Source: Planctomycetaceae bacterium (GTDB lineage: Bacteria; Planctomycetota; Planctomycetia; Pirellulales; Thermoguttaceae). From it: 8,147 nt of DNA. The position numbers and the translations under genes were made by a program. The stretch lies in NCBI GenBank assembly GCA_031261125.1, contig JAISJZ010000249.1, positions 1 to 8,147 of the forward strand, written 5' to 3'. A model generated the notes under the pieces. That model was not told the DNA's origin, did no database searches, and saw only the letters and a list, made by a program, of their open reading frames with translations. This document shows, piece after piece, positions 1-5,746 of this stretch; within the stretch, counting starts at the first letter, position 1; each line of letters starts with the position of its first letter.

Positions 1-6
1 CGCAGA

Positions 7-102
7 TTAAGTAAATTAGGAAAGTATTGGTTTATGATGTAGGAACAAAATTTGTTTCATTCAAGGTAAATTTACCAAAGTTTATTTGTCTAATTTACTT
101 AA
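7..102. repeat. AT-rich inverted repeat with nested palindromes
   Basis: TTAAGTAAATTAG at 7-19 is matched perfectly by its reverse complement at 90-102, giving 13-bp arms around a 70-nt centre. Inside the centre are the perfect palindrome GGTAAATTTACC (65-76) and the odd-length palindrome AACAAAATTTGTT (44-56). The 12-mer CAAAATTTGTTT occurs at 46-57 and again at 126-137. No reading frame in this part looks coding. It could be a small inverted-repeat element, a structured RNA or the 3' region of a gene beyond the left edge. No flanking target-site duplication is visible. Confidence 0.5.
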
Positions 103-138
103 ATTACGGCATCCCCTCTTAACGCCAAAATTTGTTTT

Positions 139-165
139 ACACCCGTTAATCGGGAAGGTGTTTTT
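139..165 (+). terminator. Possible intrinsic terminator
   Basis: ACACC (139-143) can pair with GGTGT (157-161), with an inner CG/CG pair or an alternative CCCG/CGGG stem around TTAAT, and a run of five T follows (161-165). This resembles a weak factor-independent terminator for transcription coming from the left edge. The stem is short and bulged, and no gene is visible upstream within the window. The rest of 1-271 holds no recognisable gene. Confidence 0.3.
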
Positions 166-271
166 ACCGTAAATGCTGTTTTAACAAAGAGTTGCGCTAA
201 AAATAGCCGGTTTTATCGTCCTAATTCAACAAGCACGCCGAAGTACCGAAAGAGTTGGCAGAAGAATCCAG

Positions 272-353
272 CGGAGGACACGGGACTCGAACCCGCAACC
301 CCTTGCGAGGCACATCATTTCCAATGACGCTGCTAGCCATTCGCCTATCCTCC
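272..353 (-). tRNA. tRNA-Ser (anticodon GGA)
   Basis: Read on the minus strand, the acceptor stem is GGAGGAT pairing with GTCCTCC (last pair T-G), followed by discriminator G, which is typical of serine tRNAs. The anticodon stem is CGTCA/TGATG around the 7-nt loop TTGGAAA, giving anticodon GGA, which reads UCC and UCU. A long class II variable arm (CCTC-GCAA-GGGG) supports serine. The T arm has stem GCGGG/CCCGT and loop TTCGAGT. The 3' CCA is not encoded. The D arm is weak: I can pair only two or three bases, and A rather than T sits at position 8 in my alignment. The gene has its own promoter at 364-391 and diverges from ribBA. Confidence 0.92.
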
Positions 354-363
354 GGGAGTCAGT

Positions 364-391
364 ATTGTATCCTAACCGAATAAACAATCAA
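364..391 (-). promoter_or_regulatory. Promoter of tRNA-Ser
   Basis: On the minus strand, TTGATT (386-391) and TACAAT (364-369) are separated by 16 bp, a good sigma70-like match. The predicted transcription start is a few bases before the tRNA 5' end at 353. Confidence 0.65.
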
Positions 392-450
392 GGGGGTTGT
401 CTCGCGAGCGGGGATGAAGCGGTAACGCAATTTCCCGTTAAACCCTGAAC

Positions 451-478
451 TTGCGTTTCTGCTCATTTCGGTTATACT
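451..478 (+). promoter_or_regulatory. Promoter of ribBA
   Basis: TTGCGT (451-456), a 16-bp spacer and TATACT (473-478) form a sigma70-like promoter. The predicted transcription start is near 485, so the leader to the first ATG is only about 30 nt and is almost entirely taken up by the hairpin at 489-511. No FMN riboswitch fits in so short a leader. Confidence 0.6.
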
Positions 479-488
479 GTTGAAAATT

Positions 489-511
489 GTCCCGCTGACA
501 AACAGCGGGAC
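489..511 (+). promoter_or_regulatory. Perfect 9-bp hairpin in the ribBA leader
   Basis: GTCCCGCTG (489-497) pairs without mismatch with CAGCGGGAC (503-511) around the loop ACAAA. It lies between the predicted transcription start and the ATG at 515, ending 3 nt before that ATG and 15 nt before the in-frame ATG at 527. No T-run follows, so it is not an intrinsic terminator. It could be an RNA element that protects the 5' end or limits ribosome entry, or the dyad could be a DNA operator just downstream of the promoter. Confidence 0.6.
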
Positions 512-514
512 TGA

Positions 515-1732
515 ATGAATAGCCCAATGAAAACATTCTCAACGATTGAAACCGCCGTCGAGGCAATCAAAGACGGTAAAATTGTTATCGTAATGGATGA
601 CGAAGACAGGGAAAACGAAGGCGACTTCGTTTGCTCTGCCGCCAAAGTGAACGATGCGACCGTCAACTTTATGCTTATTCACGGCCGCGGGCAGGTCTGT
701 ATGCCGATTCTGCCGGAAACGTGTAAACGCCTCGAACTGAACCCGATGGTCTGTATCAATACCGCCCCGCTGCAAACGGCGTTCACCGTACCGGTGGACC
801 ATATCAGTACAAAAACAGGCATCACAGCACAGGAAAAAGCGGCAACAATTCAGGCAATCATCAACCCGGCAAGCAAACCGGCGGATTTCGTTCGACCGGG
901 ACATCTGTTTCCGCTGGAAGCGAAAGAAGGCGGCGTTCTGCGCCGGGCAGGACATACTGAAGCGGTCATTGACTTGGTTCGGTTGGCGGGGCTGCCGGCG
1001 GGCGGCGTGCTGTGCGAAATCTTGAACGAAACCGGTACACGGGCAAACCGGGAAGAACTCTTTGCTCTTGCCGAAAAATATAAACTGGAAATTATTACGA
1101 TAGGGGAAATCATCAAGTACCGGCAGCGGCAGGAAAAAATCGTTGAACGGATTGCCGATGCGAATCTGCCGACAAAGTACGGACAAGCGAAAATTTATGC
1201 GTACAGTGTAAAGTATGAGACCAGCGAACCGGTAGCGATTGTTTTCGGCGAACCAGACAAGGCAAAAACACCGCCGCTGGTGCGTATTCATTCCTCGTGT
1301 TTTACCGGCGACTTGCTGGATTCCCTGCGGTGCGACTGCGGCGACCAACTGCGTTATGCGTTGAAGATGGTGAGCGAAGCAAAGTGTGGCGTGATTGTGT
1401 ATTTGCCGCAGGAAGGACGCGGCATCGGACTGACGGAGAAAATCAAAGCGTATCAGTTGCAAGACCAGGGATTAGATACCGTTGAAGCGAATCTGGCGTT
1501 GGGATACAAAGCCGATTTGCGGGACTACGGGGTCGGTATTCAGGTATTGAAGGACTTGGGTTTGAAGAAGATTCGCTTGTTGACGAACAATCCCAAAAAA
1601 ACAGATGCGTTTATTTACGGCGGGTTCGGTTTGGAAGTCGTTGACCAAATACCGATTGTTATTCCGCCGAACGAACACAATCGGCATTACTTGGAAACGA
1701 AGCGGGACAAGATGAAACACCGTTTGCCGTAA
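515..1732 (+). CDS. ribBA: Bifunctional riboflavin protein RibBA (DHBP synthase / GTP cyclohydrolase II)
   Basis: This cytosolic enzyme supplies both precursors of riboflavin. The N-terminal domain (about 1-205) makes 3,4-dihydroxy-2-butanone 4-phosphate from ribulose 5-phosphate. The C-terminal domain (about 210-400) opens GTP. Visible DHBP synthase motifs are DDEDRENEGDF (28-38), the STKTG segment (98-102), RPGH (127-130) and RAGHTEA (144-150). The cyclohydrolase II half has the zinc cysteines C262, C273 and C275 (C-x10-C-x-C), the GRGIGL loop (301-306), the catalytic pair D334/R336 in DLRDY, and LTNNPKK (356-362). All key residues are present and the 405-aa length is normal for the fusion. 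The start is uncertain: ATG 527 (MKTFSTIE...) fits the family N terminus slightly better than ATG 515, and neither has a strong Shine-Dalgarno sequence. No other rib gene is adjacent. Confidence 0.97.
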   Translation: MNSPMKTFSTIETAVEAIKDGKIVIVMDDEDRENEGDFVCSAAKVNDATVNFMLIHGRGQVCMPILPETCKRLELNPMVCINTAPLQTAFTVPVDHISTKTGITAQEKAATIQAIINPASKPADFVRPGHLFPLEAKEGGVLRRAGHTEAVIDLVRLAGLPAGGVLCEILNETGTRANREELFALAEKYKLEIITIGEIIKYRQRQEKIVERIADANLPTKYGQAKIYAYSVKYETSEPVAIVFGEPDKAKTPPLVRIHSSCFTGDLLDSLRCDCGDQLRYALKMVSEAKCGVIVYLPQEGRGIGLTEKIKAYQLQDQGLDTVEANLALGYKADLRDYGVGIQVLKDLGLKKIRLLTNNPKKTDAFIYGGFGLEVVDQIPIVIPPNEHNRHYLETKRDKMKHRLP

Positions 1733-1760
1733 TACGGTGGGGAGCGCATATTGTTCCCGC

Positions 1761-1788
1761 TTGTAGAGTTGAAAATACAGGGTATAAT
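1761..1788 (+). promoter_or_regulatory. Promoter of the nuoE-like gene
   Basis: TTGTAG (1761-1766), a 16-bp spacer and a perfect TATAAT (1783-1788) precede the gene at 1828. The predicted start near 1795 leaves a leader of about 33 nt with no Shine-Dalgarno sequence. This suggests the gene is transcribed independently of ribBA. Confidence 0.6.
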
Positions 1789-1827
1789 CAGACGAAACTT
1801 ACTGATGTACTAACCCTACCTTTTCTA

Positions 1828-2307
1828 ATGAGTGCGAACATTGCCGAGAGCGTTAAGAAAATTGTTGCCCGTCATCCTCACGCCGGTCGGGATATGCTGA
1901 TTCCCGTCCTGCAAGAGATTCAGGAAGAGTTCGGGTATCTGTCCCGCGAATCCGTGGTCGAAGTCGGCAAACAGTTGAATCTGCCGGCGAGTAAGATTTA
2001 CGGCGTGGCAACGTTTTACAACCAGTTCCGTTTTACGCCGCAGGGCAAGTTTCACATTCAGATTTGCCGGGGAACGGCGTGCCACGTCAAAGGGTCGCTG
2101 GCGGTTCTCGAAGCGTTGAAGCGGGAACTGAAAGTCGAGGCAGGCGAAACGACGAAGGACGGTTTGTTTTCGCTGGAAGTCGTTGCGTGTATCGGGGCGT
2201 GCGGTCTTGCGCCGGTTGCAAACATCGCCGGGAACTTCCACGCCAACCTGACCAGTCAGGCAATACCGGGAATTCTCAAACAGTACGAAAAACAAGCGAA
2301 AGCGTAA
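1828..2307 (+). CDS. nuoE: NuoE-type thioredoxin-like [2Fe-2S] protein
   Basis: This is a 159-aa protein of the 24-kDa complex I subunit family, which carries the N1a-type [2Fe-2S] cluster and passes electrons to or from the FMN-binding NuoF-like partner. An N-terminal helical part (about 1-65, with the GYLS...ATFYNQF pattern) precedes a thioredoxin-like domain. The four cluster ligands are present: C80 and C85 (C-x4-C, in ICRGTACHVKG) and C121 and C125 (C-x3-C, in CIGACG). Length is normal. No nuoF, nuoG, hydrogenase or formate dehydrogenase gene is nearby, so the partner must lie elsewhere. It could equally be the small subunit of a bifurcating hydrogenase (HydC/HoxE) or of an NAD-dependent formate dehydrogenase, and sequence alone does not settle this. 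It has its own promoter, and the ACP gene begins 68 bp after its stop. Confidence 0.9.
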   Translation: MSANIAESVKKIVARHPHAGRDMLIPVLQEIQEEFGYLSRESVVEVGKQLNLPASKIYGVATFYNQFRFTPQGKFHIQICRGTACHVKGSLAVLEALKRELKVEAGETTKDGLFSLEVVACIGACGLAPVANIAGNFHANLTSQAIPGILKQYEKQAKA

Positions 2308-2325
2308 ATACGGTCGTTTAGCCGC
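2306..2325 (+). promoter_or_regulatory. Leader motif, copy 1 (upstream of ACP)
   Basis: This 20-bp sequence, core CGGTCGTTTAGCC (2311-2323), matches 18 of 20 bases of the minus-strand copy at 8022-8041 upstream of the hopene cyclase. It overlaps the nuoE stop codon and ends 50 nt before the ACP ATG; the other copy ends 46 nt before its ATG. In the cyclase leader the motif overlaps the predicted -10 box and +1. Here the aligned bases (TAAATA at 2305-2310) are a poorer -10 with no clear -35. Function is unknown. Confidence 0.4.
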
Positions 2326-2336
2326 TATTTCAGCGG
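2322..2336 (+). promoter_or_regulatory. Small hairpin between nuoE and ACP
   Basis: CCGCT (2322-2326) and AGCGG (2332-2336) form a 5-bp stem with a 5-nt loop, starting inside the shared leader motif. The following T-rich run is about 10 nt away, so it is a poor terminator. It may be a weak attenuator or processing site in a nuoE-ACP transcript. Confidence 0.3.
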
Positions 2337-2375
2337 TGTATTCCATTTTTAACAATTTACACGGAGAACAATAAA

Positions 2376-2768
2376 ATGCCGTCAAAGGACGAAATTTTCG
2401 CAGGTGTTAAAGACGCTTTGGTTGAAGCATTGGCTGTCGATGAAGACGAAGTAACCTCCGAAGCGACATTGGAAGGCGACCTCGGTGCCGAATCCATTGA
2501 CCTGCTGGACATCGTCTATCGCCTGGAAAAAGCGTTTGACATCAAAATCGAACGCGGCGAACTCATTCCCGAAGAAATTGTCAACGATACCACTGGAAAG
2601 TTCGTTATTGACGGCAAACTCACTGCCGACGGAATCACCGAAGTCCGAAAACGGATTCCCTACGCCGACCTGACCGCCTTTGAGAAGAACCCGCTCGTGC
2701 AGAACCTCGCCACGGTTCTGACCGTCAAAGATATGTGCTATCTCGTGGAACAAAAACTCGGAGCGTAA
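2376..2768 (+). CDS. Acyl carrier protein, enlarged form
   Basis: This 130-aa cytosolic carrier holds acyl chains on a phosphopantetheine arm. The N-terminal part is a recognisable ACP: acidic helix I, then GDLGAESIDLLDIVYRLEKAF (35-55) with the attachment serine at S40 at the start of helix II. Ordinary ACPs are about 75-85 residues. Here about 45 extra residues (about 65-112) lie between the helix II/III region and a final helix, LTVKDMCYLVEQKL (115-128), that resembles the usual ACP helix IV. A good Shine-Dalgarno sequence (GGAG, 2363-2366) lies 9 nt before the ATG, one of only two clear ones in the window. The stop codon overlaps the start of the dehydratase gene (TAATG), so the pair is probably translationally coupled. 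It is probably dedicated to that dehydratase rather than being the general fatty-acid AcpP, though this is an inference. Confidence 0.9.
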   Translation: MPSKDEIFAGVKDALVEALAVDEDEVTSEATLEGDLGAESIDLLDIVYRLEKAFDIKIERGELIPEEIVNDTTGKFVIDGKLTADGITEVRKRIPYADLTAFEKNPLVQNLATVLTVKDMCYLVEQKLGA

Positions 2769-3277
2769 TGCATTGGTACTGGATAGATAAATTCACGGTG
2801 TTTGAAAGCAAAAATCGGGCGGAAGCGGTCAAAGCGGTAACGTTAGCCGAAGACCATCTGCACGACCACTTTCCGTTTGCGCCGATGATGCCGGCATCAC
2901 TCATCATTGAAGGAATCGCTCAAACTGCCGGTCTGCTGCTGTACGAGGCAAAGGGATACAAAGAAAAAGTTGTTCTTGCGAAAATTCCGAAATTTACGTT
3001 TCACAAGACGGAAGTCCGCGCCGGCGATATGCTGACGTACAAAGCGAAGTTGGAATCGGTTCACGATGCCGGCGGTGTTGCGTCGGTACAGGTGTGCCGG
3101 GGCGAAGAGTTGCTCGGTGAAGGCGAATTGATGTTTGCTCACCTTGGACAAGCGTTCGCCGGTCAATCACTTTTTGCCGACGGCGATATGCTGGATATGA
3201 TGCGGACGTTTCGCGTCTTTGATGTCGGTACCAACGCAGACGGTACGAAAATGCCCGACCCCGCTTTTCCGGCGTAA
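2768..3277 (+). CDS. FabZ/FabA-like 3-hydroxyacyl-ACP dehydratase
   Basis: This 169-aa hotdog-fold protein probably dehydrates 3-hydroxyacyl-ACP to trans-2-enoyl-ACP. The catalytic motif reads HDHFPFAPMMPASLIIEG, with the predicted active-site pair H34 and E48 spaced 14 residues apart as in E. coli FabZ. The usual PG after the second proline is replaced by PA. I chose ATG 2768 because it overlaps the ACP stop by one base (TAATG) and begins MHWYWIDKF, the N terminus expected for the planctomycete-type relatives. An in-frame ATG at 2735 would lie inside the ACP gene. The ORF continues past the hotdog core (about 145) to a short tail ending at 169. There is no ketosynthase or ketoreductase next to it, so the rest of its pathway is elsewhere. 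It converges with the prolyl isomerase gene, with 18 bp between stops. Confidence 0.85.
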   Translation: MHWYWIDKFTVFESKNRAEAVKAVTLAEDHLHDHFPFAPMMPASLIIEGIAQTAGLLLYEAKGYKEKVVLAKIPKFTFHKTEVRAGDMLTYKAKLESVHDAGGVASVQVCRGEELLGEGELMFAHLGQAFAGQSLFADGDMLDMMRTFRVFDVGTNADGTKMPDPAFPA

Positions 3278-3295
3278 AACGGCTGTTCTGTTGAA

Positions 3296-5212
3296 TTATT
3301 TCAGCCGGAAATCAATTTGGTCCCGCAGAATACTCGTCGGATAACGGCGGTTCAATTCTGCGGAATAGTCGTTTTCGTATTTTTTACGCCGCTGCATTTT
3401 GATTTGTTCCCGAATCTTCACTTGGGCATCAATGAACGGTGTTGTTTTTGCCTCTTCCCGCCGAATGACCTGAACAATATGGAATCCCTTATCGCTTTTG
3501 ATAATCGGACTCATTTGATTCAACGGCATCGTGAAGACGGCGTTTTCCAATTCTTGCGACGACAACGCTCCGTGTTTCGTCCAATCCCAAACACCGCCCT
3601 TCGAGGCGGTGAATCCTTCGGAATTGACGCGGGCAATGTCCTCGAATTTATAACCGGCGGCAACCTGATTGCCCATCCACGCAATTTTGTCCTTTGCTTC
3701 CTGTTCCGTCTTGTGATTTGTAAATGCGGTGAATAATTCCTTCCACTGAACCCGTGCCTGCGACGTGAACGTATCTAAATGCGAGCGGTAGAACTCCATC
3801 ATTTCATCGTGTGTACATTCGCCGGACGCTTGCTGGACGTTGTACATTATCCACTGCTGCGCTATCTTGCTGCGCACCCAGAGCATCCGTTCCCGTTCAA
3901 GAGAACTGCCCAGTTGCGTTTTCAAATATGTCTTCAAATCGGCAAGTCCCTGAACGTTAAACTCTTTCATCATTGCCGGTATTTCCCGCTGGTCGAATTC
4001 CTCCTCAAACTTCTTGCCGAAAAATTCCCGCTCTTCCTTGTTCTTGTTCGCAGTAAAATCGTTGTAAATTAACGCAACCGTTATTTGTTCCTGTAAAAAT
4101 GCGGGATACTGGTGTTCGATGAACATATTGACAAACTTTTCTTTTTCGGCATCGGTCAGCATTTTGCGTTCTTCTTCGCTTGCTTTTTCAACATTTTCCT
4201 GCATTACTTTCATTCCGATACGGCGGAGTTGCGGCAGAATGTCACACATCAGAATCACTTGGGTTCCGACGCGGGCAACGAGTTCCGTTCCGTGGCACGG
4301 CACTTCTTCGGCAAGAACGGACGGTGTGATTTTGTATTGGGCAGGATTCGGAATATGGGAGACGGGGGACGGTGCCGGTTCACTAATGCCGTTCCATTGG
4401 CTCGCAACGGGCGGCGACGGTACTACCGGCTGCGGCGGGATATTCGCAACTTTTATTTCCTCGTTCTGCGGTAAGAACGGGTCAACAACAGCGGTCGCCG
4501 CCGGTTGTACTGTCGGCGGTATTTGCTGCATCGGTTGTAACGGCGGAACAGGCGGCGGAACGTTTGCGGTGCTTACCTCGCTGCTCTTTTTTGATATTGC
4601 GAATCCCGCCTCTTCGGGAACGAACGGCGGAATGTCAGCGGCAGGAATTTGTTCCGCCGACTTATTAACTTCGGGTGTTTGTACCGGTTGCAGTGCGGCG
4701 GTCTGTTGAATCGGAGAAGGAACAATGGGCTGAATGTTTTCGGATGATACTTGTACCAGCGGTTCGAGCGGCGAAATGCGGTCTTCGGCTGGTTCGGCAG
4801 CCGGCGGTACATCGTTCGCACCCAGTGCTTGCATCGGCACAGGATTGAGAGCCGGCAACGGTACTGGCGGTTCAATCGGCGGCTGTTTCGCGGTTACGGG
4901 TTGCGGATTAAGAACCGGCAACGGTGCCGGCGGTTGTACTGATTCGACAAACGGAACGCTTACCGCATTTAGTCCGCTGTTTTTATCTGCGGGGCAAGTT
5001 CCTGCGGCGGACTCTTCACTTTTTCCGTTGTACGGATAGTCCACGAGGAATTTTGCCAGATGGTCGGCTTCCGATTCATCCGAGTCCGCCGACGGGTCTC
5101 TGCTAAAACCGAGCAGCGCAGCCCCTTGCTGAACCGCTTCGGGATTCGTTGCGGCAACATAGACCGTCCCGATGGACGCAAAAAGGAGCGTGAGATAAAT
5201 GAATGATTTCAT
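3296..5212 (-). CDS. Exported PpiC/parvulin-type peptidyl-prolyl isomerase with proline-rich linker
   Basis: This 638-aa protein is probably a SurA/PrsA-like extracytoplasmic folding factor. Residues 1-21 form a short hydrophobic signal sequence or anchor. A low-complexity linker rich in proline, valine and glutamine follows (about 90-300). It contains a 21-residue tandem repeat (PLPVLNP at 98-104 recurs as PLPALNP at 118-124 by my count) and scattered A[DN][IV]PP units near 192, 217 and 257. Residues about 305-480 are charged and helical, like a SurA N-terminal chaperone domain. Residues about 485-590 form the parvulin domain, recognisable from KGGVWDWTKHGALSSQELENAVFTMPLNQMSPIIKSDKGFHIVQV. 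No clear Shine-Dalgarno sequence precedes ATG 5212. A weak promoter (TTGTAT, 17 bp, TATTTT) would start transcription very close to the ATG, so I do not annotate it. The gene diverges from atpC. Confidence 0.87.
   Translation of the reverse strand: MKSFIYLTLLFASIGTVYVAATNPEAVQQGAALLGFSRDPSADSDESEADHLAKFLVDYPYNGKSEESAAGTCPADKNSGLNAVSVPFVESVQPPAPLPVLNPQPVTAKQPPIEPPVPLPALNPVPMQALGANDVPPAAEPAEDRISPLEPLVQVSSENIQPIVPSPIQQTAALQPVQTPEVNKSAEQIPAADIPPFVPEEAGFAISKKSSEVSTANVPPPVPPLQPMQQIPPTVQPAATAVVDPFLPQNEEIKVANIPPQPVVPSPPVASQWNGISEPAPSPVSHIPNPAQYKITPSVLAEEVPCHGTELVARVGTQVILMCDILPQLRRIGMKVMQENVEKASEEERKMLTDAEKEKFVNMFIEHQYPAFLQEQITVALIYNDFTANKNKEEREFFGKKFEEEFDQREIPAMMKEFNVQGLADLKTYLKTQLGSSLERERMLWVRSKIAQQWIMYNVQQASGECTHDEMMEFYRSHLDTFTSQARVQWKELFTAFTNHKTEQEAKDKIAWMGNQVAAGYKFEDIARVNSEGFTASKGGVWDWTKHGALSSQELENAVFTMPLNQMSPIIKSDKGFHIVQVIRREEAKTTPFIDAQVKIREQIKMQRRKKYENDYSAELNRRYPTSILRDQIDFRLK
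4842..4934 (-). repeat. 63-bp period tandem repeat inside the prolyl isomerase gene
   Basis: About 30 bp starting at 4842 (GGATTGAGAGCCGGCAACGG on the plus strand) recurs with few changes at 4905-4934. The 63-bp period is exactly 21 codons, so the reading frame is kept. It encodes the repeated P-L-P-x-L-N-P units in the proline-rich linker and points to growth of the linker by in-frame duplication. Confidence 0.7.
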
Positions 5213-5260
5213 AATGACCGGAAAATAATCATTTTTGATGTTTAATACAAGGGCAAAATT

Positions 5261-5273
5261 CGGCGTTTCGCCG
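5261..5273. repeat. Short perfect dyad between divergent genes
   Basis: CGGCG (5261-5265) and CGCCG (5269-5273) flank TTT, and T5260/A5274 adds one more pair. It sits in the 111-bp region between the divergent prolyl isomerase and atpC genes, just upstream of the atpC -35 box. It could be an operator or chance. The rest of this intergenic region shows only the atpC promoter. Confidence 0.3.
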
Positions 5274-5281
5274 ATTATCTA

Positions 5282-5309
5282 TTGCATTAAACCGTTTTTG
5301 CGGTATAAT
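5282..5309 (+). promoter_or_regulatory. Promoter of atpC
   Basis: TTGCAT (5282-5287), a 16-bp spacer and a perfect TATAAT (5304-5309) make the best promoter match in the window. The predicted start near 5316 gives atpC its own transcript with a leader of about 32 nt to ATG 5348. Confidence 0.7.
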
Positions 5310-5347
5310 AGCACAAAATCCGGTTGTCTTCTAATAAAAACTACACG

Positions 5348-5746
5348 ATGAAGTGCGTTGTTGTATCGCCTGAAAAAACCGTCCTTGACGTTGAAGCCGA
5401 GTCAGTCGTTCTGCCGCTTACGGATGGAGAATACGGTGTCCTGCCCGGCCATACGCCGCTGATTGCCCGGCTCGGTGCCGGTGAATTGCGTATTCAGGAA
5501 ACCGGCGGAGCAGCGTCGTCCTATTATGTTGAAAACGGATTCGTTGAGGTTTTGGGCAACTCCGTTGCTCTGCTTACGATGCGTATCCTGCCGGTGGACG
5601 AATTGGACGTTGAGGAAGCGGAAAAGAAACTGCAATCCGCTCTTGACCGGGCAGCAAATACGCCGGAACTCGCCGCCTTAAATACGGAACGCGTCATTAA
5701 CCGCCGCGCCCGGCTGCGGGTCGCCCGAAAATATGCAAAGCGATAA
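5348..5746 (+). CDS. atpC: F-type ATP synthase epsilon subunit
   Basis: This 132-aa subunit belongs to the central stalk of F1 and couples and inhibits the rotary ATPase on the cytoplasmic membrane. The N-terminal beta-sandwich (about 1-84) shows the family signature SPEKTVLDVEAESVVLPLTDGEYGVLPGHTPLI, and the C-terminal helical hairpin (about 86-132) is complete. I chose ATG 5348 because MKCVVVSPEK matches the family N terminus. A TTG at 5324 would add eight residues (MSSNKNYT) but lies only about 8 nt from the predicted transcription start. No Shine-Dalgarno sequence is evident. The gene is isolated: atpD, normally just upstream, is absent, and the next gene on that side is divergent. Its stop codon directly abuts the stop codon of the convergent hopene cyclase. 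Confidence 0.93.
   Translation: MKCVVVSPEKTVLDVEAESVVLPLTDGEYGVLPGHTPLIARLGAGELRIQETGGAASSYYVENGFVEVLGNSVALLTMRILPVDELDVEEAEKKLQSALDRAANTPELAALNTERVINRRARLRVARKYAKR

Noticed and set aside
354..514. FMN riboswitch before ribBA
   Set aside because: None of the conserved RFN-element blocks is present, and the predicted leader is only about 30 nt.
539..1462. 307-codon open frame on the minus strand across ribBA
   Set aside because: It lies wholly antisense to a well-conserved enzyme with all motifs intact, its protein is rich in R, F, H and Q without any domain, and it is explained by codon bias of the real gene.
1738..1760. Possible terminator hairpin after ribBA
   Set aside because: Only four or five pairs (GGGAG/TTCCC with a G-T pair), with no T-run.
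2735..2768. Earlier ATG for the dehydratase gene
   Set aside because: It would overlap the conserved end of the ACP gene; the TAATG overlap at 2768 and the MHWYWIDKF start fit better.
3280..3307. CGGCTG/CAGCCG inverted repeat as a bidirectional terminator between the dehydratase and isomerase genes
   Set aside because: The stem is 6 bp with a 16-nt loop, has no T-run on either strand and overlaps the isomerase stop codon; too weak to annotate.
3779..4709. Several plus-strand open frames over the prolyl isomerase gene
   Set aside because: They are shadows of the proline-rich and helical coding sequence; the glycine- and cysteine-rich products come from reversed proline codons.
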